From: CAIKMD01 sp035552195
GTDB taxonomy: Bacteria > Pseudomonadota > Alphaproteobacteria > ATCC43930 > CGMCC-115725
Direction of reading: 5' to 3'
Assembly (NCBI GenBank): GCA_035552195.1
Contig: DASZLU010000026.1
Span: forward strand, 1-64,000
Length of the DNA: 64,000 nt
Shown: positions 43,591-51,074 of the stretch, piece after piece
Layout: each line of letters begins with the position of its first letter
How positions within the stretch are numbered: the first letter of the stretch is position 1
Notes under the pieces: generated by a model
Seen by the model: the letters and a program-made list of their open reading frames with translations, nothing else
Told to the model about the DNA's origin: nothing
Databases searched by the model: none
Made by a program: the position numbers and the translations under genes

Positions 43591-44796
43591 ATGCAGGCGG
43601 TCATCCTCGCCGGCGGTAAGGGTACGCGGCTTGGCGCGCTGACCGCGGGGCTGCCGAAGCCTTTGGTGCCGGTCGGCGGCAAGCCATTCATCCACTATCT
43701 CATCGCCGCGCTGCACCGCCATGGCTTCACCGACATCGTCCTGCTCGTCGGGCCCTTTGCCGCGGCCTATGAAAAAGCGCTCGGCGATGGCGCGGCGCTG
43801 GGCGTGCACGTACGGCTGGTTGCCGAAGATCCGCCCGCGGATACGGCCGGGGCATTGACGCTCGCAGCTCCTTATCTCGCCGAGCGCTTTCTGATGCTGA
43901 ACGGCGATTCTTTCCTCGACTTCAACTTTCTCGATCTCGCTTCCCGCGCGGCGGCGGAACCGTGGCTCGCCTGGCTGGCCTTGCGCGCGGTGCCGGATGT
44001 CGGCCGCTACGGCGCCGTCGTGTTGGACGGCGATCGCGTCGTGGCCTTTGGCGAGAAAGCCGCGTCCGGGCCCGGGCTCATCAACGCCGGCATCTATTGG
44101 CTCGATCGCAAGATCCTCGGCGAAATCGGACCGCCGCCGGTATCGATGGAACGCGATCTATTACCGCGTCTCGTGGCCCGCGGCCTGGTGCGCGGCGCGG
44201 CCTATGACGGCCCCTTCGTCGATATCGGCACACCGGAGGATTTGGCGCGCGGCGGAACGCTGTTGCCCGAATGGGAGCGGCGGCCCGCGGCGTTCTTCGA
44301 TCGCGACGGCGTGCTCAATCGCGACACGGGCTATGTTCATCGCGCGGCGGATTTCGCTTGGATCGCGGGTGCGCGGCAGGCGATCAAGCGGCTCAACGAT
44401 CGCGGCTACTTCGTCTTTGTCATCACGAACCAGGCGGGGATTGCGCGTGGCTTCTACAAGCCCGACGATGTCGAGACGCTGCATCGCTGGATCAACGACG
44501 AGCTCAAGGCGAGCGGGGCGCATATCGACGCGTTCTATTACTGCCCCCATCATCCCGAGGGCACGGCAGAAGGCTATGGTGTCGTCTGCGACTGCCGCAA
44601 ACCCGCGCCCGGCTTGCTGCTGCAGGCGATAGGCGATTGGCCCGTTCGCCGCGAGGGCAGCTTTATGATCGGCGACAAGGATATCGATGTCGCGGCGGCC
44701 CAAGCGGCCGGCGTAGCGGGAGTGCTCTTCGACGGGCAGAAAAATCTCGACGACGTGGTGCGAGATTTATTGCCGGCCGCGACAGCAAGGAACTAG
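43591..44796 (+). CDS. Bifunctional heptose-1-phosphate guanylyltransferase (HddC-like) / heptose bisphosphate phosphatase (GmhB-like)
   Basis: 401 residues from ATG at 43591. N-terminal ~225 residues: nucleotidyltransferase with AVILAGGKGTRLGALTAGLPKPLVPVGGKPF, MLNGDSFLDFNF and the DIGTPEDL end. C-terminal ~175 residues: HAD phosphatase with FFDRDGVLNRDTGYV (DxD), FVITNQAG, the zinc cluster CPHHP and CDCRKPAP and MIGDKDIDVAAA, all typical of GmhB/HddB. In the usual pathway these are separate proteins giving heptose 1-phosphate then GDP-heptose. Fusion in one frame would channel the product. The end overlaps the convergent ligase gene by 4 bases. Confidence 0.88.
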   Translation: MQAVILAGGKGTRLGALTAGLPKPLVPVGGKPFIHYLIAALHRHGFTDIVLLVGPFAAAYEKALGDGAALGVHVRLVAEDPPADTAGALTLAAPYLAERFLMLNGDSFLDFNFLDLASRAAAEPWLAWLALRAVPDVGRYGAVVLDGDRVVAFGEKAASGPGLINAGIYWLDRKILGEIGPPPVSMERDLLPRLVARGLVRGAAYDGPFVDIGTPEDLARGGTLLPEWERRPAAFFDRDGVLNRDTGYVHRAADFAWIAGARQAIKRLNDRGYFVFVITNQAGIARGFYKPDDVETLHRWINDELKASGAHIDAFYYCPHHPEGTAEGYGVVCDCRKPAPGLLLQAIGDWPVRREGSFMIGDKDIDVAAAQAAGVAGVLFDGQKNLDDVVRDLLPAATARN

Positions 44797-46073
44797 CTCT
44801 TGGCAGCAAGCCGGTTCGGCTTGCTTTCCGCAGGAGCGTTTGCGGCATAGAGCGCGGCGACCAGCCACAACGTCGACTGCCACCACGCCTGCCAGATACC
44901 GAAGCTCAGCAAAGCGACGATGATGGCGCTGCTACAGAGCGCCAGCGCCGCGGCGCGCTCGTGCGCCGGCAGCACGTCGCGCCAGCCGATGCGGTAAAGG
45001 ACAAAGACGACGATCGCGAGACCGAGCGCAAGGCCCGGAACCCCGAGCTCGAGTTGCCATTGCATCGCCGCGTCGTGCGGATGGAGCGGCAGCGCCTCGG
45101 CGTTCGAGGGGTAGTGCAGGGTGGGCAGGATGTCGTTGAAGTCGGTCTTGCCGCCGGGGATGGCGCGCGACGCATCCATTCCCCAGCCGAGCATCGGGCG
45201 CTCGGCGACATGGTCGGCGGCAAAGCGCCAGATGAGCAGCCGATGAATGCCGGACCATTTGATCCAAGGTGCCTCGGCGTGCAGCATCTGGACTCTCTCG
45301 TAGCTCGGCGTCGCCAGCGGAATGGCGATGCCGATCACGACGATGCCGGCCATCAGCGCACCGGCCGTGAAACGCGGCGAGATCCGCGCGATTGCGTAAA
45401 CGATCAGCGCGACCACCGCTGCCATCAGCGCCGACGCGCTCAGCATGAGCGCCGCAGTGGCGACGATCGCGGCGATAAGCGCGGCGCGCAGCCACGCTGC
45501 CGCCGTTTCGATGGCCACGGGCGCCATCAGCAGGACCAGGACAGTGATGCCGCGGTCGTAATGCGCCAGGGTCTCGAATCGGTCGGGCGCGCTCCCATGC
45601 CACCAATGCATGATGGGCGCGTTGGCGAATCGTTCCATCAACAACAATGCCAATGCCACGACGATCCCGCCGGCCAGCGCGCGTCCCAGCCGCGCGCGCG
45701 CGGCGGGTTCGATTCGCGTCGATGCGACGAGCAGGCAAATCCCGCCGGCGCTCTCGCCGATGAAGCGGATTCCCTCGAAGAGGCTGTGGCCCGGGATGAT
45801 CGACCAGAGCGCCGAGGCCGCTCCCCAGCCGCCGAGCGCGACGAGCAATAGGGCGATCACAGCGAATCGGGGCAGCGTTTGGACGATACTTTTTGCGGCG
45901 ACGGCAACCACCGCAATCGCCGCGAGCGCGAGGAGCGGCGCCATGCCGAGCGGCGCCAGCACCACCAGCGGCGGCAGCGACAGCGCGAGACCGATAACGA
46001 TGAGATCGGCACCGTGCCCGTCGCGTAATCGATTGCGCAGCGATTTCGGGCCCAGAAGGCGATCCGCAGCCAT
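44793..46073 (-). CDS. O-antigen ligase/polymerase-like membrane protein (Wzy/WaaL family)
   Basis: 426 residues from ATG at 46073 (MAADRLLGPKSL); the open frame to 46289 extends toward the tRNA and is not expected to be translated. About ten to twelve hydrophobic segments are separated by a large loop containing PMLGWGMDASRAIPGG and PLHPHDAAMQWQLELGVPGL, the latter resembling the HxxxLQ-type loop motif of O-antigen ligases. Such proteins join polysaccharide to a lipid core or polymerise repeat units on the periplasmic face of the inner membrane. It terminates the glycan locus. Confidence 0.8.
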   Translation of the reverse strand: MAADRLLGPKSLRNRLRDGHGADLIVIGLALSLPPLVVLAPLGMAPLLALAAIAVVAVAAKSIVQTLPRFAVIALLLVALGGWGAASALWSIIPGHSLFEGIRFIGESAGGICLLVASTRIEPAARARLGRALAGGIVVALALLLMERFANAPIMHWWHGSAPDRFETLAHYDRGITVLVLLMAPVAIETAAAWLRAALIAAIVATAALMLSASALMAAVVALIVYAIARISPRFTAGALMAGIVVIGIAIPLATPSYERVQMLHAEAPWIKWSGIHRLLIWRFAADHVAERPMLGWGMDASRAIPGGKTDFNDILPTLHYPSNAEALPLHPHDAAMQWQLELGVPGLALGLAIVVFVLYRIGWRDVLPAHERAAALALCSSAIIVALLSFGIWQAWWQSTLWLVAALYAANAPAESKPNRLAAKS

Positions 46074-46281
46074 CGTGAAGCTTGTGACAAAACATGCCGC
46101 CCGGCGCCAGCCTTTTTCATCGCCGTTTGCGTGAAGCTGGCGGTTGAATGCGGGCGGCGTGCTTGCTAGGTTCCGCAAGCTTCGCTGCCGAGCGCCGGAT
46201 ACCGGGCCTCGGTCTACCAACGCGAAGCCGAAGATCCGGCGGCACCAGCTATTGCGGGCCGGATCGGGGAATAAAATGGGC

Positions 46282-46357
<76 letters not shown>

Positions 46358-46477
46358 CCGCTAATCGCTTTTTAGTTCAGCTACTTAGCGAATCCGCCCT
46401 CGGACAAAACTGGGCACCACGATTCGTCTGTCTGCATGGGGAGCGCACATCGTCACCGCTGCACGATAATTTAAGGC

Positions 46478-47428
46478 ATGGACTCCATCCGCTTTCAAAC
46501 GCTCACCGACATGCCTGCTCCCTCGGATGGCTATTCGCGCGTCGCCAACTCGGTCGCGAACGATGGTTCGCTCCTGTTCCTCTCGATTGAGCAGACAGGC
46601 ACCGACGCGGTTAAGGAGACCTACGCAAGCGGTATTGGCATTTTTCCCAAAGCACGGATGAAAGAAGCAAAGCGTTTTCGGCTGTCGATTTGGCGAGCGA
46701 ACAGTCCGCTCCAAACAATCAATCTGCCGGAACTCGATTTGACTTTCCCGTTGGTCGATATGTTCCCAGATGGCAGGATTCTGGTTGTCGGTCCGCGATG
46801 CTCGTGGCAAGGGAACGAGGATTACGATTTAAACGGCGCCATTTTTGATCCGAAGACGGCCAACGTGGCGCGCATCCTTTTGGGCGACGGAATAAACAGC
46901 GCACATGTGGACGCTCTCGGCAGAATTTGGGTCGCGTACGGCGACGAGGGAATATTCGGCAACTTCGGTTGGGGAGGCCCCGGTCCAACACCGGTTGGCG
47001 CCGCAGGGCTCGTGTGCTTCGCCGAAACGGGAGAGAAGATTTGGGAGTATCCTGCCAATGCAAACGGCATGATGGCTGACTGCTACGCGCTCAACGTCTC
47101 TGGCTCCGAAGCAGCCATATTCTTTTACACGGACTTCCCTGTCTGTCGGATATCGAGTGACTTTGAGCTTACCTATTGGAAGACGGAATTGGCTGGCTGC
47201 CACGCGTTCGCAATCTCGCGGAGTGCGGCACTTTTCTCAGGCCAATACAACGATCCGACAGATGCCGCTTACCTTGGAGGATTTGATGCGGACGGCCAAA
47301 TGAAGGCGAGGAGGGTCCGATTATTGTTGCCAGATGGCTCCAGCCTACCGAAGGGGCGGCTGCTAGGGCGAGGCCCGCATCTTTACTTCTTCGATGACCT
47401 CAACGTCTATCGAGCAAGCCTGGATTAG
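46478..47428 (+). CDS. Hypothetical protein with beta-propeller-like pattern
   Basis: 316 residues. No signal peptide or membrane segment. The sequence shows repeated short beta-strand-like units ending in a D-x-x-G-x-h-h-h pattern (DMFPDGRILVVG, VDALGRIWVAYGD, DADGQMKARRV), as in six- or seven-bladed propellers, but I cannot assign a family. Starts 120 bases after tRNA-Lys on the same strand; composition is less GC-biased than the glycan genes. Confidence 0.6.
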   Translation: MDSIRFQTLTDMPAPSDGYSRVANSVANDGSLLFLSIEQTGTDAVKETYASGIGIFPKARMKEAKRFRLSIWRANSPLQTINLPELDLTFPLVDMFPDGRILVVGPRCSWQGNEDYDLNGAIFDPKTANVARILLGDGINSAHVDALGRIWVAYGDEGIFGNFGWGGPGPTPVGAAGLVCFAETGEKIWEYPANANGMMADCYALNVSGSEAAIFFYTDFPVCRISSDFELTYWKTELAGCHAFAISRSAALFSGQYNDPTDAAYLGGFDADGQMKARRVRLLLPDGSSLPKGRLLGRGPHLYFFDDLNVYRASLD

Positions 47429-47680
47429 CCTCTGCCAAAGTCACTTTCTGCGCGGCAACAGAATGGCCAGAACCCAGTGCCCAGTTTGACTCTGGTTGGT
47501 CCACACGCTGAAAACAAACGATAATTCCGGATTTTTTGGCAGCGTGAAAAGAGCCCGAAATTAGCCCCGGGGCGGGCATGTTCGCCTAGCGCCCGGCGCC
47601 AGATCGCGTTGTTGGCCCATGCCGGTGCCGCTGGGTTGATGCTGGGCGACGACGCGGGGTCGCGCTTCTATGATCCTACA
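47429..47680. other. Gene-free spacer
   Basis: About 250 bases with no credible open frame, repeat or hairpin. It contains a GC-rich segment with CGCCCGGCGCCAG but no coding continuity. May be decayed sequence. Confidence 0.3.
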
Positions 47681-47905
47681 TTACGGGCGCCGTAAAGCGA
47701 CATCGGCCCGATGCTCGTATCCAGCGGCCAAGCGCAGCATCAGATCGCGATCGTTGCTGTCCATCATCTCGCTCGCGCTACGGCGCAGCGTTGCCGCCGT
47801 CGCCTGCATACCGGCAACAGAATCAGAGTACCGCTGTTCTGATTTAAGGCTCTGCTCGCGAAACGCTTGGAGGACTTCTCGTTCGAGTGCCGATCGACCA
47901 GTCAT
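47681..47905 (-). CDS. Small helical hypothetical protein
   Basis: 74 residues from ATG at 47905 (MTGRSALEREVLQAF); a longer frame to 47956 is less likely. Mostly charged helix, ending DRDLMLRLAAGYEHRADVAL, a pattern seen in short proteins of alphaproteobacteria with tandem helices (compare 48979-49179 and 49667-49825: all end with a tyrosine-containing helix of the form A-x-x-Y-E-x-h-A). Function unknown. Confidence 0.5.
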   Translation of the reverse strand: MTGRSALEREVLQAFREQSLKSEQRYSDSVAGMQATAATLRRSASEMMDSNDRDLMLRLAAGYEHRADVALRRP

Positions 47906-48048
47906 GCGTGCTGCACTCCCATATGCTAGGCCATGCTGAGCGTGAATTGCGCCCATACCATGTCCGCCCCGCGCGCATTCAAAGAAAAGCCCCGCCGAAG
48001 CGGTCGATTCGCCACCCGCTTCCGGCGTGGGTAAATTGGCCGGCTGCG

Positions 48049-48282
48049 ATGCCGACCACCAATCCGAATGACCCTAGGCCGACGTTGAGCAATCCGCGAC
48101 TGGCTCTCGCTATTGCTGGCTGTCTTGGTTGGCTGGAGTTCGTGCTGACCTACGCGGCAACACGCTGGAATTTGCTGCCATGGGTAGGATGGGGCTTGGT
48201 CCACTACGTAGCCTTTGTTTGCGCCATTGGCGGTACGGCTTTATTACTTGCCGCGTTGCTTGTGAAGCCGGATCGGCGATGA
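48049..48282 (+). CDS. Small membrane protein
   Basis: 77 residues from ATG at 48049. Two hydrophobic stretches, LALAIAGCLGWLEFVLTYA and YVAFVCAIGGTALLLAALLV, separated by a short NLLPWVGWGLV loop, and a basic C-terminus PDRR. Its TGA overlaps the ATG of the next gene (ATGA), a sign of coupled translation. Function unknown. Confidence 0.5.
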   Translation: MPTTNPNDPRPTLSNPRLALAIAGCLGWLEFVLTYAATRWNLLPWVGWGLVHYVAFVCAIGGTALLLAALLVKPDRR

Positions 48283-48638
48283 CGAACGGCATCATCACCC
48301 TCGGCGAGATCGCGGCGAAGTTGCGCATGCTGCATGTCACATGCGACCGCTGCGGGCGAGCGGACCGATACGGCATCGCGCGGCTGGTGAAGGAATACGG
48401 CGCCGAGAGTTCGATACAGCAGTTTCAAGACGACATCACGCGCGATTGTGTGACGCGCGGCGATCCGACAATTGCGCTTGGCTCCCGCTGCGAACTCTGT
48501 CCTGATTTATCGAAACTCGCGCGACTACGACCAAACCAAAACGCTTTTGGCGGATACGCGGGTATGGTGGGAAACACGGTTTCGAAACCACCTTCGACAA
48601 GACGATTCCGGCAGGCGCGATTACCGAGGCGCAATTAA
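48279..48638 (+). CDS. Small Cys-containing (zinc-ribbon-like) hypothetical protein
   Basis: 119 residues. CDRCGRADRYGIARLVKEYG near residue 24 plus CELCPDL near residue 80 supply two CxxC pairs that could bind zinc; the order HVTCDRCGR...DDITRDC...CELCPDL is a layout I have seen in short alphaproteobacterial proteins. The last ~35 residues (after SKLARL) become Arg/Pro-rich and look out of frame, so the real protein may have ended near residue 85 before a mutation extended it. Coupled to the small membrane protein upstream. Confidence 0.5.
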   Translation: MTNGIITLGEIAAKLRMLHVTCDRCGRADRYGIARLVKEYGAESSIQQFQDDITRDCVTRGDPTIALGSRCELCPDLSKLARLRPNQNAFGGYAGMVGNTVSKPPSTRRFRQARLPRRN

Positions 48639-48897
48639 GCCAGCTGTTGCAGTGCTTCGTTGCCAAAGAAGAGCTTACGTGTGACGAGATCGTCGGCGCT
48701 TACGTCAAGCGGCACACAAAGCTCGCTCACGAGTTTCTTCGCGTGAATCGGGAGATATAGCACTCACGTGCGGCAGTTCTTCCGTGTGCTTTACTGCGGT
48801 TCTTGTGGGCGAAGACGGTCAACGTATTCCCGAATTGGTCCAATTCATCGAAGACATGCGTCAACGCCACAAGCGCAGTGCCGAACCAACGCCCTGA
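48506..48897 (+). pseudogene. Possible gene remnants (two coding-like fragments in different frames)
   Basis: Frame ending at TAG 48758-48760 reads credible protein for ~60 residues (GFETTFDKTIPAGAITEAQL, QCFVAKEELTC, AHEFLRVNREI) but has no ATG, GTG or TTG near its beginning. A second frame ends at TGA 48895-48897 and reads VGEDGQRIPELVQFIEDMRQ just before it; a GTG at 48784 could start a 37-residue peptide. This pattern suggests small genes broken by frameshifts. Low certainty; both lie in a 340-base stretch otherwise without genes. Confidence 0.3.
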
Positions 48898-48978
48898 TTC
48901 CGACCTTTACGGGATGCGGGCTCGCTGCGCTAAGAAGAAGCGGAGCTAGAGCAGACGCAAAGCCGCCCCGGGGAGCGC

Positions 48979-49179
48979 CTAACCCGACGTCGCGGCGTCC
49001 GGCTGCAGCGGCGTGACAGGCGGCCGCTCGGCCAACTTCGCAAGGCGCTCATAGGCCTCGGCACAAGCGAACATGTGCTCGCGTGCCTTGCTATCGGTCA
49101 GAGTTTCCGCAGCCCGCCGCGCTTCGAGCGCGAGGCCGCGATAATGCTTCGGATCGTTAGCCGCCGTATGAGGCAACAT
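48979..49179 (-). CDS. Small helical hypothetical protein
   Basis: 66 residues from ATG at 49179, preceded on the minus strand by GGGGA. DPKHYRGLALEARRAAETL and REHMFACAEAYERLAKLAERP form two predicted helices with a tyrosine-containing end, as in the 49667-49825 protein, with which it shares the pattern SxEAREhhFxAAxxYERLAxxAE. So the two are probably distant paralogues. Function unknown; no signal or metal motif. Confidence 0.55.
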   Translation of the reverse strand: MLPHTAANDPKHYRGLALEARRAAETLTDSKAREHMFACAEAYERLAKLAERPPVTPLQPDAATSG

Positions 49180-49274
49180 TGTCCCCACCCCAACGTTCCG
49201 ACGTTTCGGCCCTTAATGTTCGGGCGCTCATTAATGGGATCATAAGCGAGCGAGACTGTGAAATGAAAGAAAAT

Positions 49275-49487
49275 TTACTTGTGGGTCTTGATCGCGTCGC
49301 CGGAATCGATGGTCTCGCGATGAATGCGGCGCGCGCCTTGCCAGAGCTCGAAGCCATAAAAGCCGAACTGCGTCTTCAGTAAATTGCGCGCATGATCGAG
49401 CGCGGCATTGTCGTCTCGCGAGCTGAATTCCGCGAAGTTCTTGATCGCGTCCGATGCCGATAAGAAGTAACAGCGGTAGAAATTCAT
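49275..49487 (-). CDS. Small hypothetical protein (YRCYFL type)
   Basis: 70 residues from ATG at 49487. Starts MNFYRCYFLSASDAIKNFAE and later has ELWQGARRIHRE, a pairing of N- and C-terminal motifs that I recognise from very small alphaproteobacterial proteins of unknown function. The opposite-strand frame (49179-49382) is the less protein-like of the two and I take it as the shadow. Confidence 0.5.
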   Translation of the reverse strand: MNFYRCYFLSASDAIKNFAEFSSRDDNAALDHARNLLKTQFGFYGFELWQGARRIHRETIDSGDAIKTHK

Positions 49488-49666
49488 CGGTCCGGTCCGG
49501 CTTTCGAGAAAGCGTTACCCCGATCCCCGACGTTTCGCGCCAGTCATTGGCATGTGGGGGAACAACTCATGGAAGCAAGGCCCCACAATTCGGGGAGCAA
49601 GCGTGAGCTGAGGGTTGCGAGCGGCGCATCATCGGAACCAAGTGTACCTGTTCGCGTTCCGCCGAC

Positions 49667-49825
49667 ATGAAAACGCTTTCGGACCTCTACCACCGTCAAG
49701 CTGACGATCTTTTGGACAAGGCGACGCACACGCCTTCCCCAGAGGCCCGCGAAATGTTGTTTCAGGCGGCTATGATTTATGAGCGCCTAGCCGAGGACGC
49801 CGAACAGGACGATCAAAGCCGCTAG
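49667..49825 (+). CDS. Very small helical hypothetical protein
   Basis: 52 residues from ATG at 49667 to TAG at 49825. Begins MKTLSDLYHRQADDLLDKA and ends with a helix MLFQAAMIYERLAEDAEQ. Same two-helix plan as the protein at 48979-49179. Purine-rich SD is weak. Its codon use and clean amphipathic pattern argue for a real gene. Confidence 0.5.
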   Translation: MKTLSDLYHRQADDLLDKATHTPSPEAREMLFQAAMIYERLAEDAEQDDQSR

Positions 49826-49857
49826 GTGCGCTTGCTACCCCTAATACCGCGAATGAG

Positions 49858-49888
49858 AAGCCCGCGCCTGCGCCCATAACACGGGCTT
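49858..49888. terminator. Inverted repeat, possible terminator
   Basis: AAGCCCG (49858-49864) and CGGGCTT (49882-49888) form a 7-bp stem with a 17-base loop, followed by TC and mixed bases instead of a T-run. It lies between two tiny plus-strand genes. Weak as an intrinsic terminator. Confidence 0.25.
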
Positions 49889-49907
49889 TCGACAGAGTTC
49901 CCCATCA

Positions 49908-50069
49908 ATGGACGACTCTGAAACCGTTCGAAGAACGATCCAACACTACCGCAGACTGCGCCAATGGGTAACGGACTTGGCGGCGCGCAGGGCGCTGCGC
50001 GAACTGATTCGGGATGCCGAAGGGAAATTAATCGAGCGCGGTGGGCCAGAGGAAAAAGACCGCTCGTAG
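49908..50069 (+). CDS. Very small helical hypothetical protein, member of a local family
   Basis: 53 residues, ATG 49908 to TAG 50069. Core TVRRTIQHYRRLRQWV then RRALRELIRDAEGKLIER. It is clearly similar to the protein on the opposite strand at 50092-50256 (KRIREDINRYRLLL, RVIKELIAEAEDHLKEIA), the shared plan being two helices joined by a turn. Convergent paralogue pair. Function unknown. Confidence 0.55.
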   Translation: MDDSETVRRTIQHYRRLRQWVTDLAARRALRELIRDAEGKLIERGGPEEKDRS

Positions 50070-50091
50070 CGGGATCGCCACGTCATCGACC

Positions 50092-50256
50092 TTAGAACTC
50101 CGCCGAGGATTGCCTCGCTATCTCCTTCAAATGATCTTCCGCCTCCGCAATAAGCTCTTTGATCACGCGAATCGCGGTGCGGTCATAGTTCTGTGCGAGC
50201 AGAAGTCGGTAGCGATTGATATCTTCGCGGATGCGCTTAGGGTCGTCGTTTTCCAT
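50092..50256 (-). CDS. Very small helical hypothetical protein, member of a local family
   Basis: 54 residues from ATG at 50256 (MENDDPKRIREDINRYR); a longer frame to 50304 is not supported. Two charged helices ending in EDHLKEIARQSSAEF. Paralogue of 49908-50069 on the opposite strand; their stops lie about 22 bases apart. Confidence 0.5.
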   Translation of the reverse strand: MENDDPKRIREDINRYRLLLAQNYDRTAIRVIKELIAEAEDHLKEIARQSSAEF

Positions 50257-50338
50257 GACGTGAATCGTGCCATGAGGCAACGAAAGCGCACTGATCCATG
50301 TCAATCGCCCAGAGGCTTTTTAGGAGATGGCGCGGATT

Positions 50339-50698
50339 ATGGCGCATGAGAACATGGAAGAATGGGCGCACGACGCCAGCATCGAGCAAGAGACGATCCG
50401 CGCAGTCGTCGAAGGCTTCGCTGATGGCCGGATCGAATTGCCGCCGGTGAAAAAGAACATTGTGCGTGGTCAAGTCCGTTTGGCGCCGTCATTCAAAGTC
50501 GAAGGTGATTCCGCCTCGGCGACGGCATCGTTGGATGTCGGGTTACAGATCCCAGCGGCTCGCATAATTGCTTTCCGTTTCTTTGCTCCGAGTTTGATCG
50601 CATCATCAATCGAAAGCCCGAGAGATGCGGCGCGCTGGGTAAGTCTGCCGCAAGAAGGGCCAGGCTTCCTCCGAGCAAGAGAGGCATCGGAATTTTAA
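50339..50698 (+). CDS. Hypothetical protein
   Basis: 119 residues if the ATG at 50339 is used (AGGAG ends 12 bases upstream; an ATG at 50327 lies too near that AGGAG). The N-terminal half EEWAHDASIEQETIRAVVEGFADGRIELPPVKKN reads as genuine protein, then the pattern weakens. I do not recognise a family. Could be a truncated fragment of a longer protein. Confidence 0.35.
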   Translation: MAHENMEEWAHDASIEQETIRAVVEGFADGRIELPPVKKNIVRGQVRLAPSFKVEGDSASATASLDVGLQIPAARIIAFRFFAPSLIASSIESPRDAARWVSLPQEGPGFLRAREASEF

Positions 50699-50702
50699 TG
50701 CT

Positions 50703-50771
50703 TGAATCATGATTATATATTGATTAAACACTGTTATTCAAATTTAAACGACTTAAACTGATGTATAAAAC
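50703..50771 (+). promoter_or_regulatory. AT-rich region with three TTAAAC motifs upstream of the XRE regulator
   Basis: About 70 strongly AT-rich bases stand out in this GC-rich window. TTAAAC occurs three times in the same orientation, at 50724-50729, 50744-50749 and 50753-50758. A TATAAA-like box lies at 50763-50768, just before the ATG at 50772. This could be promoter plus operator of the small HTH gene (autoregulation is common in XRE proteins). Confidence 0.5.
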
Positions 50772-51029
50772 ATGATATCGGCCGGACAGCTCAGGGCAGC
50801 GCGAGCGCTCCTCGGTATCGATCAACGCAAGCTCGCGGAAATCTCCGACCTCTCGGTACCGACGATTCAACGGATGGAGGCTAGCGAGGGAGTCATCCGC
50901 GGCAACGTCGACTCCCTGATGAAACTCATCGGCGCACTGAACGCCGCGGGAATTGAGCTGATTGGCGCGGGCGCCGCGAGTTACGGCGGTGGTCGTGGCG
51001 TGCGTCTTAAACCGGCTGGCGTCTCGTGA
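50772..51029 (+). CDS. XRE-family helix-turn-helix transcriptional regulator
   Basis: 85 residues. The HTH_3 fold spans about 5-60: SAGQLRAARALLGIDQRKLAEISDLSVPTIQRMEASEG, with the recognition helix around SVPTIQRME. A short C-terminus (GIELIGAGAASYGGGRGVRLKP) follows. Single-domain regulators of this form often control a neighbouring operon or their own promoter. It ends 45 bases upstream of the Ehr operon on the same strand, so it may be part of that transcript or control it. Confidence 0.8.
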   Translation: MISAGQLRAARALLGIDQRKLAEISDLSVPTIQRMEASEGVIRGNVDSLMKLIGALNAAGIELIGAGAASYGGGRGVRLKPAGVS

Positions 51030-51074
51030 CGGGTATGGATCTCCTTCGCTTCCCCATGCGGCATCCATAATCCG

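Noticed and set aside
44271..45851. 526-codon plus-strand frame overlapping the phosphatase half and the ligase
   Set aside because: No domain; overlaps two genes with clear features; Arg/Asp-rich composition.
46252..46277. TTGCGG / TAAAAT as a promoter for tRNA-Lys
   Set aside because: The spacing is only 14 bases and the TAAAAT lies 5 bases from the tRNA start, both unsuitable.
50355..50372. Partial copy of the tRNA-Lys 3' end (TGGGCGCAC) as an attachment site
   Set aside because: Only a 9-base match, in reverse orientation and inside an open frame; not enough for an att site.
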